Of a stretch of DNA of 64,000 nt, positions 1 through 11,390 are shown piece by piece (position 1 is the first letter of the stretch; each line of letters starts with the position of its first letter). The notes under the pieces were generated by a model. That model was not told the DNA's origin, did no database searches, and saw nothing but the letters and a program-made list of their open reading frames with translations. The DNA is from Gavia stellata (taxonomy: Eukaryota > Chordata > Aves > Gaviiformes > Gaviidae). Position numbers and translations under genes: made by a program. The DNA lies in the NCBI RefSeq assembly GCF_030936135.1, contig NC_082634.1, positions 322,501 through 386,500 of the forward strand. The letters are read 5' to 3'.

Positions 1-183
1 CCCCGGGGACCCTTGGGGACGCTCCCGGCACCGTGCATCACCCATCCCCGGGGACCCCCGGGGACCCCCCCTGCACCGCCCATCGCCCGTCCCCGGGGAC
101 CCTCCCAACCCGGGGACTCCCGTCGCCACGACGCCGGTGGGACCACCCCACCCCGGCCCCCCCGTGCTCCCCCATGCCCTGAC

Positions 184-3100
184 CTCCAGCTGGGGGTGGT
201 CGGGGGGCACGGGGACGAACTGGGGGAGGCTCTTGCTGAACCAGAGGGTGATGGGGCGCTTCATGTTGATGGCGAAGGGCTCGTAGCCCTCCTGCAGCCC
301 GCAGATGCTGAAGAACCGCAGGCTGCCCACCTCCTGCCCCAGGTTCAGCCGCCCCTCCTGCTCCAGCCCCAGGCTGCACACCGCACGAAGCCTGCGGCGG
401 GTCACGGGGGTCAGCGTCCGGCCCCCCGCCGCTTTACGGGGCCCCCCGACCCGCCGCGCCTCACCCTCGCCCACGTCGAAGTCCTTGAAGGCCAGCTCGG
501 AGCCGGCGTCGCTGATGAGGACCTCGCCGTTGAGGGTGAAGGTGATGTGGCTCTCGGTCAGGTCGATCATGCAGCCCACCACGTCCCCCGCCTGCCAGGT
601 CCGGCCGAAGGGCTCGCTGCCCACGTGCCAGCGCTGCGCCTGGGGGGGACACGGGGGGCGGGGGTCAGGGGGGGTCTGGGGGCAACGGGGGACCCGGGGG
701 ACCTGCGGTGATGGGACATATGGGGACCAAGGGGGACCAGGGGCATGGCAGGCAACGGGGGACCCAGGGCACTTGGGGCGCTGGTGGCATTTGGGGCACC
801 TGGGGGGATTGGAGGGGACTTGGGGTGATGGGGGACCCGGGGACATATGGGGACCTGGGGGCAACGGGGGACCCGGGGGACCTGTGGCAATGGGGACATA
901 TGGGGACCAAGGGGGACCAGGGGCATGGCAGGCGACGGGGGACCCAGGGGACTTGGGGTGCTGGTGGCATTTGGGGCACCTGAGGGGATCGGGGGGGACT
1001 TGGGGTGATGGGGGACCCGGGGACAATGGGGACCTGGGGGACCCGTGGGGTGGGTGGCATTTGGGGACCAGAGGGGACCAGGGACAATGGGGGACCCGGG
1101 GCATCAGGGGCTATGGGGGGTTCTGGGGGGGGCAATGGGGGTCCCAGTGGGCTATGGGGGTCCCGGGGGGGCTGTGGGGGTCCCGGGGGGGTTCTGGGGG
1201 TCCCGGGAGGGCTCTGGGGGTCCCGGGGGGGCTGTGGGGGTCCCGGGGGGGTTCTGGGGGTCCCGGGAGGGCTCTGGGGGTCCCGGGGGGGCTGTGGTGG
1301 TCCCGGGGGGGTTCTGAGGGTCCCAGGAGGGCTCTGGGGGTCCCAGGGGGGCTGTGGGGGTCCCAGGGGGGTTCTGGGGGGTCCCGGGGGGGCTGTGGGG
1401 GTCCCGGGGGGGCTGTGGGTCTCTCACCCGGTGCCCGTTGAAGACGTAGGCGAGGTCGTCGGCGCCCAGCTCGGTGTCGGGGCGCAGGTGGGGGCGCGCC
1501 CACCCCACCCGCATCTCCCCGGTGGTGACGGCCTCGAACTCGAAGTACCACTTCCCGGTGCGCACCGCGTAGCTCCGCTCCGCACGGAAGATGCGCGACC
1601 GGTCCCCCCGGCCCCGCGGCACCCCCCTGGGCAGCTGGGGGGGGCACGGGCCGTCGGCACCCCCAAAGGGCACCCTGCACCCTCCCGGTACCCCAAACAG
1701 CACCCTGCACCCCAAAGGGCACCCTGAACCCTCCCTGGACCCCCAAACAGCACCCTGTACCCCAAAGGGCACCCTGCACCCTCCCTGGACCCCCAAACAG
1801 CACCCTGCACCCCAAAGGGCACCCTGCACCCTCCCTGTGCCCCCCCAAACAGCACCCTGTACCCCCAAAGGGCACCCTGCACCCTCCCTGCACCCCCAAA
1901 CAGCACCCTGCACCCCAAAGGGCACCCTACACCCTCCTCATGCCCTGAAGGGCTCCTTGCACCCTCCCTGTACCCCAAAAGGCCCCTGCACCCCCTCTGC
2001 ACACCCCAATAGCACCCTACACCCTCCCTGCACCCCCCAAACAGCCCCACTGCGCCCTCATTGCACCCCCCCAATAGCACCCTGCACCCCCAAAGAGCCC
2101 CCTGCGCCCTCATTGCATCCCCCAAAAGCCCCCTGTGCCCTCCTTGCACCCCCAAAATCCCCACTGCGCCCTCCCTGCACCCCCAAAAGCCCCCTGCGCC
2201 CTCCTTGCACCCCCAAAATCCCCACTGCACCCTCCCTGCACCCCCAAACAGCCCCCTGCGCCCTCCCTGCACCCCCAAAGAGCCCCCTGCGCCCTCCCTG
2301 CACCCCCAAAATCCCCACTTGCGCCCTCCCTGCACCCCCAAAGAGCCCCCCTGCGCCCTCCCTGCACCCCCAAAGAGCCCCCCCGCGCCCCCCCTGCCCC
2401 CCAAAGGGCCCCCCGCGCCCCGCAGCCGCGGGCACTGACGGCTCTCCTGGTCGGGGGGCTCGATGTTGTAGCCGTAGCCGAGGAGGGTGCGCACGGCCTG
2501 GCACAGGCTCTCCCGGTTGGTCCTCTTGGTGCGCTCGTCCAGGAGGTGGTACGGCACCAGCCGCGGGTTCCGCTTGTTCTTGATGTCCTGCGGGCGCGGG
2601 ACGGTGGCACGGGGACACGGGGACACCGCCGTGGGCATGGGGACACGGAGACATCGCCGTGGGCATGGGGACACCACCACCGTGGGCATGGGAACGTTGG
2701 GGCATAGGGATGTGGGGACATCACTGGGGGCATGGGGACACCACCACCATGGGCACGGGGACATGGGGACACCGCCGTGGGCATGGGGGCATGGGGACAC
2801 GGGGGCGTGGGGACACCCACCACCGTGGGCATAGGGACACGGGGACACGGAGACATCGCCGTGGGCATGGGGACACCACCACCATGGGCACGGGGGTGTA
2901 GGGGCACGGGGACACGGGGACACTGCCGTGGGCATGGGGACATAGGGACACGGGGGCGTGGGGACACCACCACCGTGGGCATGGGGACACAGGGACACCA
3001 CCACCATGGGCATAGGGACATGGGGGCAGGGGTACACAGGGACACTGCCATGGGCATGGGGACACCACCAGCACGGGCATGGGGACATTGGGGCATGGGG

Positions 3101-6100
3101 ACGTCACCAGGGGCATGGGGACACCACCACCATGGGCATGGGGACACGGGGAACACCGCCATGGGCATGGGGGCATGGGTCACCACCGTGGGCATGGCAA
3201 CATCAGTGCCGTGGGGACACCACCACCATGGGCATAGGGACATGGGGACACAGGAACACTGCTGTGGGTATAGGGACACCACCACCATGGGCATGGGGGA
3301 CATGGGGACACGGGGGCACGGGGACATCGCCTTGGGCATGGGGACACCACCACCATGAGCATGGGATGTAGGGGCATGGGGACACTGCTGTGGGCACGGG
3401 GACGCCACCACCATGGGCATGGGGACATGGGGGCATGGGGACACCACCGTGGGTACAGGGATGCCACCACCATGGGCATGGGGATGCCACCACCATGGGC
3501 ATGGGGACATGGGGACATTGCCGCCATGGGCACAGGGACATGGGGACACCACCGCTGAGGGCACGGGGATATCACCATGAGCATGGGGACACGGGGACAT
3601 GGCCATGGGCACAGGGACGGTGCCACCATAGGCACGGGGGGCACAGGGACATCACTGTGGGCACGGAGACACGGAGACACCACCTTTGGCATGGGGACAA
3701 GGGGACACCCACAGCCCTGGACACGGGGACAAGGGGGCTCAGAGCACCCACAGCCACGGGCACAGGGCCATGGGGACGTGGGGGGCCACGGGGGACGGTG
3801 GACATGGGGATGTGGGGGGCCACAGGGACGTGGGGGGCCATGGGGTGGGGGGCCATGGGGTGGGGGGCCATGGGGATGTGGGGGGCCACGGGGCGGCCAT
3901 GGAGGACCCTCAACCCTAAGGAGGGGCAGACGCGGAGATGGGGATGGGGGGCCGGAGCCGGTCGGGGGGGCCGGGGGTTGGGGGTCCCGGGGGGTCCCGG
4001 GGGTCCGGGGGTCGGGGGGTGCCCCCCACCTGGAGGGTGCTGTAGGTCCAGCCCTGCTGGACGCGGTCGCGGGCCCAGACGTTGTGCCCGTTCTCGGCGA
4101 GGCGGTCGACCAGCGTCAGCTGCGCCGGCGTCAGCTTCACGTGCGCCAGGTCCAGCGGCGCCGGTTTGTACCCGTTGGACATGGTGTACCTGGGGGGGGC
4201 ACCGCCTGAGACCCCCGCCGGCCCCCCCGCCCTCCGCTGGGGCCCCCGAGCCGGGACCCCACAGAGACCCCCAACCGGGACCCCCCCAGAGACCCCCAAC
4301 CGGGACCCCAACAGAGACCCCCAAACTGGGACCCCAACAGAGAGCCCCAACCGGGATCCCCTTCCCAGAGACCCCCCAAACTGGGACCCCCTTTCCAGAG
4401 ACCCCCCCAAACTGGGCCCCCCCTCCAGAGACCCCCAAACTGGGACCCCAACAGAGAGCCCCAACCGGGGACCCCCCCAGAGAGTCCCCAAACTGGGACC
4501 CCCCAGAGACCCCCAAGCGGGATCCCCTTCCCAGAGACCCCCCCAAACTGGGACCCCCCTCCAGAGAGCCCCAACTGGGACCCCCCCCGAGAGTCCCCAA
4601 AATGGGACCCCGACAGAGACCCCCAACTGGGACTCCCCCCCAGAGACCCCCAACCGGGACCCCAACAGAGACCCCCAAATGGGATCCCCTTCCAGAGACC
4701 CCCCCAAACTGGGACCCCCCTCCAGAGAGTCCCCAAAATGGGACCCCCCTCCAGAGAGACCCAAACTGGGACCCCCTTTCCAGAGACCCCCACCGGGACC
4801 CCCCCGAGAGAGCCCCCAAAATGGGACCCCCCAACTCAGACCCCCTTCCCAGAGACCCCCCCAACTGGGACCCCCCCCCCAGAGACCCCCCCAAACTGGG
4901 ACCCCTCTCCAGAGAGCCCCAAACTGGGACACTGCCCCCAAACTGGGACCCCCTTTCCAGAGACCCCCCCAAATTGGGATCCCCCCCCTCCAGAGAGCCC
5001 CGAACTGGGACCCCCTTTCCAGAGACCCCCCAAACTGGGACCCCCCCCTCCAGGAAGCCCCAAACTGGGACACCCCCAAGCTCAGACCCCCCCCTCCAGA
5101 GACCCCCCAAACTGGTACCCCCTCCAGACATCCCCAAACTGGGACCCCCCAAACTGGGACCCCCCAGTTGAGCCCCAAACTGCAGACCCCCAACCAGACA
5201 CCCCCCAACCCCCCCCCAGACTAGTAATCCCTCCAGACCAGTACCCCCCCCCCCCAAACTGGGACCCCCCCAAACCCGGTGGCTCGGGGGGGGGGGGGGG
5301 GGCCGCCCCCCAACTCACGTTTTGGGGAGTTTGATCTTTTTGAGGTTCTCCTCGGCTTTCTCGTCGGCCATACCCACGTGGCAGCCCAGCGCCAGCAGGG
5401 TCCTGGGGGGCACGGGGTGAGGGGGGACCCCAAAACCCAGCCCACCTGGTCTGGGGGGGCACAGCGTGGGGGGGACCCCAAAACCCAGCCCCAAACCCCA
5501 GCCTGGGGGGGCACAGCATGGGGGGGACCCCGAAACCCAGCCCCAAACCCAGCTTGGGGGGGGCACAGCGTGAGGGGGACCCCAAAACCCAGCCCTCAGC
5601 CCAGTCTGGGGGGGCACAGCGTGGGGGGACCCCAAAACCCAGCCCCAAACCCAGCCTGGGGGCGCGGGGTGAGGGGGGACCCCAAAACCCAGCCCGCCTG
5701 GTCTGGGGGGGCACAGCGTGGGGGGACCCCAAAACCCAGCCGTTAGCCCATTCCTGGGGGGGGACACCCCAAAACCCAGCCCTCAGCCCATTCCAGGGGG
5801 GGACACCCCAAAACCCAGCCCTCAGCCCGGTCTGGGGGGGGGCACAAGGTGAGGGGGGACCCCAAAACCCAGCCCACCTGGTCGGGGGGGGACAGCGTGG
5901 GGGGGGACCCCAAAACCCAGCCGTTAGCCCATTCCAGGGGGGGGACACCCCAAAACCCAGCCCTCAGCCCATTCCGGGGGGGGACACCCCAAAACCCAGC
6001 CCCCAGCCCAGTCCGGGGGCACATGCTAAGGGGGGGCACCCCAAAACCCAGCCCCAGCTCCTCTTCCCAGCCCCCCCCGACGCCCCCCCCGACGCCCCCC

Positions 6101-6209
6101 CTTACTTGAGGGTCTCCCCCGACATCTGGAGGTTGTACCCCCGCTCGGGCTCGGGCAGGCTGTGGAAGCTCAGCAGACAGGGGTGCAGCCGCCGGTTGTC
6201 GTCCCGGAT
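184..6209 (-). CDS. RYR1: RYR1, ryanodine receptor 1, downstream exon block (partial, continues off left edge)
   Basis: Seven exons in transcript order: 6209-6106, 5402-5319, 4189-4030, 2587-2436, 1626-1428, 639-465, 391-184. All have GT-AG borders and phases that join. They encode the region around human residue 890 to 1220: the second half of the first RyR repeat ([16 protein letters not shown]), the second RyR repeat ([55 protein letters not shown]), then the second SPRY domain ([37 protein letters not shown]). RYR1 is the homotetrameric Ca2+ release channel of the sarcoplasmic reticulum. RYR1 is preferred over RYR2/3 because of the very close match and the SPRED3-GGN-PSMD8 neighbours. The last exon (391-184) is one base short of the conserved frame near its 5' end, probably a consensus error. 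Each intron carries its own tandem array. Confidence 0.94.
700..1425. repeat. two adjoining G-rich minisatellites in a RYR1 intron
   Basis: From about 700 to 1110 a long unit (period near 180 bp, compare 713 with 893) carries motifs such as GGGGACATATGGGGACC. From 1140 to 1420 a 60-bp unit alternates GGGGGTCCCGGGGGGGCTGT with TTCTGGGGGTCCCGGGAGGG. No coding signal. Confidence 0.9.
1640..2430. repeat. C-rich minisatellite in a RYR1 intron
   Basis: Units of about 26 to 40 bp built from CCCTGCACCCTCCCTGCACC and CCCCAAACAG or CCCCAAAG. It fills almost the whole intron between the exons at 1428-1626 and 2436-2587. Confidence 0.92.
2595..3900. repeat. minisatellite of CACCACCACCATGGGCATGG type in a RYR1 intron
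   Basis: Degenerate units of about 35 to 60 bp combining GGGGACACCACCACC(A/G)TGGGCATGGGG with GGGGACACGG. A simpler GGGGCCATGGGG sub-array runs from about 3770 to 3900. It occupies the intron between the exons at 2436-2587 and 4030-4189. Confidence 0.9.
4255..5270. repeat. C-rich minisatellite of GAGACCCCCAAACTGGGACC type in a RYR1 intron
   Basis: Tandem units of about 20 to 35 bp made from CCAGAGACCCCCCCAAACTG and GGGACCCC. It fills the intron between the exons at 4030-4189 and 5319-5402. Confidence 0.92.
5410..6060. repeat. minisatellite of GGGGACCCCAAAACCCAGCC type in a RYR1 intron
   Basis: About a dozen units of 45 to 65 bp with the core GGGGGGCACAGCGTG followed by GGGGACCCCAAAACCCAGCC. 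It fills the intron between the exons at 5319-5402 and 6106-6209. Confidence 0.92.
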
Positions 6210-6340
6210 CTGGGGGGGCCGCGGGGTCAGCACCCCCCCGGGGGGCCCCCAAAACCCCCCTCCTGGCGGGGGGGCTCACTGCACCCCAGGAGGATGTGGG
6301 GGGGCTCAGGGGGGTCTCATTGCATCCCAGGAGGATTTGA

Positions 6341-6540
6341 NNNNNNNNNNNNNNNNNNNNNNNNNNNNNNNNNNNNNNNNNNNNNNNNNNNNNNNNNNNN
6401 NNNNNNNNNNNNNNNNNNNNNNNNNNNNNNNNNNNNNNNNNNNNNNNNNNNNNNNNNNNNNNNNNNNNNNNNNNNNNNNNNNNNNNNNNNNNNNNNNNNN
6501 NNNNNNNNNNNNNNNNNNNNNNNNNNNNNNNNNNNNNNNN
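6341..6540. other. assembly gap of 200 N inside RYR1
   Basis: Exactly 200 N, so a placeholder length. RYR1 residues about 91 to 889 (rest of the N-terminal domain, MIR, RIH and first SPRY regions) should lie here. A short tandem repeat with GTACCCCGTGC-like units (6541-6720) flanks the gap on the right. Confidence 0.98.
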
Positions 6541-7012
6541 TGGGGTTACCTGTGTGTCGCACAGCTCTCGTGTCGGGGTACCCCGTGCATTGCATGGCCC
6601 TCGTGTGAGAGCTGTGTTGGGGTGCCCCGTGCAACACATGGCCCTCGTGTCGGGGTACCCCCGTGCGTCGCACACCCCTCGTGCCGGGACAACCCCCTGC
6701 CCTCGTGCGTCGCACGCTCCGCGCTCACACCCGTGGGGCTGCAGCGGGATCCATGCGGAGATGGGGGCTGGGGGGGGCGGGGGGGGGCACCCCTGGGTCC
6801 ATGCGGGGGGGGGGAGGGGGGGCAGAGCCCCCCCGGACACTCCGGGGGTGCGGAGGAGGACGAAGATGAGATGAGGAGGGGGGGCACTGCACCACAGCGG
6901 CACCTACCCACTTGTCCAGGTCGAGCCCCTGGGGTGGGCGTGGGGGGGAGAGAGAAGAGGGGGGTCAAGGGGGGCGGGCCCCCCCCCGGCCCCCCGCGCC
7001 CCCCGCACCCAC

Positions 7013-10000
7013 CTCGGCACCGGCCTCGGGCCGTTGGCCAACATCTCCTGCAGCGCCCGCACCGAGAGCGACTGCTCCAGCACGAAGCAGCAAGACGGCC
7101 AAGTCGGGGGGCACGTTCTGGGGGGAGAGGGGGGTCGGGGGGGGCACGGGGGGGCGGCGCGGGTGTCCCTGCGGGGGGGGGAATCCAGGGACCCCCCGTG
7201 CCCCCCCATACCCCCCACCCACCCCACCTGGGCGTTGGAGGTGGGCTCCATACACCCCCATACCCCCCCCCATGGCCCCCCCGTGCCCCCCACCTGGGCG
7301 TTGGAGGTGGGCTCCATACACCCCCCCCCGTGGCCCCCCCCCATGCCCCCCCATGTCCCCCCCCCTCGGGCGTTGGAGGTGGGCTCCCATACCCCCCCCG
7401 TGCCCCCCCCATACCCGCCCCCCCCCGGGCGTTGGAGGTGGGCTCCATACACCCCCATATCCCCCCATACCACCCCCATGGCCCCCCCATACCCCCCCCA
7501 TGGCCCCCCCCATGGCCCCCCCCCACCTGGGCGTTGGAGGTGGGCTCCATACACCCCCATACCCCCCCCCATGCCCCCCCCATACCCCCCCCGTGCCCCC
7601 CCCATGGCCCCCCCCCACCTGGGCGTTGGAGGTGGGCTCCATACCCCCCCATGCCCCCCCCATGGCCCCCCCCATACCCCCCCCGTGCCCCCCATGGCCC
7701 CCCCCCATGGCCCCCCCCCCACCTGGGCGTTGGAGGTGGGCTCCATACACCACCCATGGCCCCCCCATGGCCCCCCCCATACCCCCCCATGCCCCCCCCC
7801 ATGGCCCCCCCCCACCTGGGCGTTGGAGGTGGGCTCCATACCCCCCCGATACCCCCCCCCATGGCCCCCCCATACCCCCCCCATGGCCCCCCCCATACCC
7901 CCCCCATGGCTCCCCCCCACCTGGGCGTTGGAGGTGGGCTCCATACACCCCCATACCCCCCCCATGCCCCCCCCGTGCCCCCCCCCACCTGGGCGTTGGA
8001 GGTGGGCTCCATACACCCCCATACCCCCCCCGTGCCCCCCCCATGGCCCCCCCCCACCTGGGCGTTGGAGGTGGGCTCCATACACCCCCATACCCCCCCC
8101 ATGCCCCCCCCGTGCCCCCCCGTGCCCCCCCATGGCCCCCCCCCGTGCCCCCCCCCGTGCCCCCCCACATGGCCCCCCCCGTGCCCCCCCCGTGCCCCCC
8201 CCCCACCTGGGCGTTGGAGGTGGGCTCCATACACCCCCCATGGCCCCCCCATGGCCCCCCCCATACACCCCCATACCCCCCCCGTGCCCCCCCCGTGCCC
8301 CCCCCGTGCCCCCCCCCACCTGGGCGTTGGAGGTGGGCTCCATACACCACCCATGGCCCCCCCATGGCCCCCCCATACCCCCCCCATGCCCCCCCCATGG
8401 GCCCCCCCCCACCTGGGCGTTGGAGGTGGGCTCCAGCGCGCAGAGGCGGTTCCCGAAGCCCTCCGCCGTCAGACAGAGCTTCAGCTGCTCCCGCAGCAGC
8501 GCCGCCGTACACTGCAGCACCACCTCGTCCTCCTGCGGGCACCGCGCTCAGGGGGGGCCGGGGGGGCTCCCCCCAATGGGGACCCGGGGGGGGCTCCCCA
8601 TGGGGGGGGGGGGCACCCCATGGGGACCCGGGGGGGGGCACCCCCCAATGGGGACCCGGGGGGCTCCCCATGGGGCGGGGGGGGCACCCATGGGGCGGGG
8701 GGGGCTCCCCATGGGGACCCGGGGGGGGGCACCCCCCAATGGGGACCCGGGGGGGGGGCACCCCCCCATGGGGACCCGGGGGGCTCCCCATGGGGCGGGG
8801 GGGCACCTATGGGGCGGGGGGGGGGCTCCCCATGGGCCGGGGGGGGCACCTATGGGGCGGGGGGGGCACCCCATGGGGACCCGGGGGGGGGCACCTATGG
8901 GGACCCGGGGGGGGGCACCCCCCAATGGGGACCCCACATAGGGCCGGGGGGGGCACCCCATGGGGCGGGGGGGGGCACCTATGGGGCGGGGGGGGCTCCC
9001 CATGGGGACCCGGGGGGGGGCACCCCCCAATGGGGACCCGGGGGGGCTCCCCATGGGGCCCGGGGGGACACCTATGGGGGACCCGGGGGACCCCACATAG
9101 GGGCCGGGGGGGACACCCCCCAATGGGGACCCCTGCAGGTGACAACCCCCCATGGGGGACAGGACCCCCGGGTGACCCCCCCATAGGGGCCGGGGGGGAC
9201 ACCCCCCCATGGGGGACAGGACCCCCGGGGTGACCCCCCCATGGGGACCCGCGGTGACCTCCCATAGGGGCCTGGGGTGACCCCCCCATGGGGACGGGAC
9301 CCCCCCCATGGGGACCCCTCAGTGACCCTCTGGGGACGGGACCCCCGGGAGGGACCCCTGGGTGACACCCCCGGGGACAGGACCCCTGGGTGCCCCCCAC
9401 CCCATAGATCTGTAGGGGGGGACAGGACCCCTGGTGCCCCCCACCCCATAGATCTATAGGGGGGGACGGGACCCCTGGGTGACCCCCCCCGGGAGGGGAC
9501 GGGACCCCTGGGTGCCCCCCACCCCATAGATCTATGGGGGGGTGACTGCAGCGTCCGCCCCCCCCGCCCCCCCCCCACCTGCTCCCGTCGCTCCGGGCCC
9601 GGGGGGGGGGGGGGGGGGGGGGCGGATTCCTCCCGCGCGCCGGGAATGGCACCGGCCCCGCCCGGGGGGGGAGGGGGGGGCGGGGGGGCCGCCTGGGGCC
9701 CGGGGGGGGGGGGTCGCTCCGTGCCTCAGTTTCCCCGGGGGGGCAAATCCCCCCCCCAGCCCAAATCTGCTGAGCTCAGCATTTCCCACGCCCCCCCCCC
9801 CCCCCCCCGCGGGGTCACACCCGGACACGGGGGTCCTTCCCCTCCCCCCAAGGACACCGCCTCGTCCTTGACCCCCCCCCCCCGCCCCCCCCATCCAGGC
9901 GGCCGCTCCCGGGGGGGGGGCGGTTATTAACGGCATCTCCCCCCCCCCCCCCCCCGGGGGGTCCCAGCCAGTTTTGAGGCCAAACTGGGAGGAATTGGGA

Positions 10001-11104
10001 CGAGGGACGAACTGGGCCACCCCCCCCCCCATCCCCCCCCCCCGGGGGGGCCCCAGCGGCGCCCTGCCCATCCCCCCCCGGGATCTGTTTTCGCCCCCCC
10101 CCCCCCCGCAGCTGCTCCCCGCCCCCCCCCGGCTTTGCCCGTTGCTTTTTTTGGGAGCGCACGCGGCCCCGCGGGACAGGTGGGGGGCCCCCCCCCCCCA
10201 TCCCAGTCCCTCCCAGTGCTCCCAGTTCGGGCTGGTGTGTCCCCCCCCAGACAGCCCCTCCCGGTCCTCGCTGCCCCCACCGGTGCCTGTCCCCCAGTTC
10301 CCCCAGTGCTCCCAGTTCCGAGCCCCCCCGTCTCCCCAGACCCCCCCGCCTCTCCCCCCAGTATCCCCCAGTTCCCCCATTCCCCAGTGCCCCCCCAGTT
10401 CCCCCAGTATCCCCAGCCCTGTCCCCCAGTCCCTCCAGACCCCCCCGCCTCTCCCCCAGTATCCCCCAGTTCCCCCATCCCAGTCCCCCGAGCCCCCCAG
10501 TATCTCCTCCCAGTCCCCCCTGTGCCTGTCCCCAGTGCTCCCAGTTCCCAGATCTGAGCCCCCCCATCTCCCCAGACCCCCCAGCCCCGTCCACCCAGTA
10601 TCTCCCAGTTCCCCAGTGCCCTCCCAGTATCCCCCCCCAGTATCCCCAGTCCCCCAATGCTCCCAGTTCCCAGACCCCCCCCAGTATCTCCCAGTTCCCC
10701 CATTCCAGCTCCCCAGTGCCCTCCCAGTATCCCCCCAGTACCCCCAGTCCCCCTGTGCCTGTCCCCCAGTTCCCCCACTGCTCCCAGTTCCCCCCGCCTC
10801 CCCCCCAGTATCTCCCAGTTCCCCCATTCCCCTCTCCCCAGTGCCCTCCCAGTATCCCCCCCCAGTATCCCCAGTCCCCCCAATGCTCCCAGTTCCCCAG
10901 ACCCCCCCCAGTATCTCCCAGTTCCCCCATTCCCCTCTCCCCAGTACCCCCCCACCAGTTCCCCCCAGTTCCCCCAGCCCCGTCCCCCCAGTATCTCCCA
11001 GTTCCCCCATTCCCCTCTCCCAGTACCCCCCCCAGTCCTCCCAGTATCCCCCCACTCACCGTCCGCAGGAACTGGACATCGTCCTCACCGTCGGCTTCGG
11101 CCAT
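7013..11104 (-). CDS. RYR1: RYR1, ryanodine receptor 1, exons 1-3 (N-terminus)
   Basis: Exon 1 is 11104-11060 (ATG at 11104, [15 protein letters not shown]), exon 2 8532-8413 (EDEVVLQC to LEPTSNAQ), exon 3 7117-7013 ([33 protein letters not shown]). Lengths 45, 120 and 105 bp are all multiples of three, as in the family. Together they give the first 90 residues of the N-terminal beta-trefoil of the channel. Exon 3 reads through only with one extra base near its start and one missing base near its end; the two cancel, so its length is normal, which argues for consensus errors. The next exon recognised downstream encodes about residue 890, so roughly exons 4 to 23 are absent from the assembly at the 6341-6540 gap. 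The start is fixed by the family N-terminus. Confidence 0.95.
7190..8412 (-). repeat. RYR1 intron 2 minisatellite carrying copies of the exon 2 end and its splice donor
   Basis: Thirteen units, spaced about 60 to 150 bp, each contain a near-perfect copy of the last 23 bases of exon 2 (coding EPTSNAQ); eleven keep the CAG|GTGGGG donor and two (near 7367 and 7427) have lost it. Copies lie near 7226, 7292, 7367, 7427, 7525, 7618, 7721, 7813, 7919, 7988, 8056, 8204 and 8319; the genuine exon end is at 8413. The rest of each unit is CCCCCCATGGCC or CCCCCCGTGCCC filler. The minus strand is open from exon 2 through the whole array. Confidence 0.93.
8560..9540. repeat. G-rich minisatellite in RYR1 intron 1
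   Basis: Units of about 30 to 60 bp with the core CCCCATGGGGACCCGGGGGG; from about 9060 it grades into a looser CCCCATGGGGGACAGGACCC type. It contains many G-runs of five or more. It lies in the intron between RYR1 exon 1 and exon 2. Confidence 0.92.
10195..11050. repeat. minisatellite of CCCAGTATCTCCCAGTTCCC type in RYR1 intron 1
   Basis: Short units of 10 to 35 bp (CCCAGTATCCCC, CCCAGTTCCCCC, CCCAGTGCTCCCAGTTCC) run up to 10 bp before the exon 1 donor. Between the two intron-1 arrays (9540-10195) I see only GC-rich sequence with long G and C runs. Confidence 0.9.
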
Positions 11105-11390
11105 GTCACCAGTGGGTGCCGGTCCCGAGTGGGCGCCGGGGACCCGTCACCAGTGGGTGCCCGTCCCGAGTGGGTGCCGGTCCGAGTGGGCGCCGGGGAC
11201 CCGTCACCAGTGGGTGCCGGTCCCGAGTGGGCGCCGGGGTCCCGTCACCAGTGGGTGCCCGTCCCGAGTGGGCGCCGGGGACCCGTCACCAGTGGGTGCC
11301 CGTCCCGAGTGGGCGCCGGGGACCCGTCACCAGTGGGTGCCGGTCCCGAGTGGGCGCCGGGGACCCGTCACCAGTGGGTGCCGGTGCCTA
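11105..11390 (-). repeat. 42-bp tandem repeat forming the RYR1 leader
   Basis: Seven copies of a 42-bp unit containing GTCACCAGTGGGTGCC and CGAGTGGGCGCCGGGGAC start at the base immediately upstream of the RYR1 ATG (minus strand). If transcription starts upstream of 11390 the array is the 5' untranslated region; otherwise it is core promoter. Confidence 0.9.

Noticed and set aside
6541-6935. Small RYR1 exon reading GLDLDKW at about 6905-6930
   Set aside because: It has CCCCAG before and GTAGGT after, but the residues do not fit the RYR1 segment expected next, and it lies beside the gap in unreliable sequence.
5518-9186. Very long open frame (over 1200 codons) on plus across RYR1 introns
   Set aside because: It runs through an N gap and several minisatellites, antisense to real RYR1 exons. 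Pro/His/Gly-rich low complexity arises because GC-rich repeats lack stop codons.
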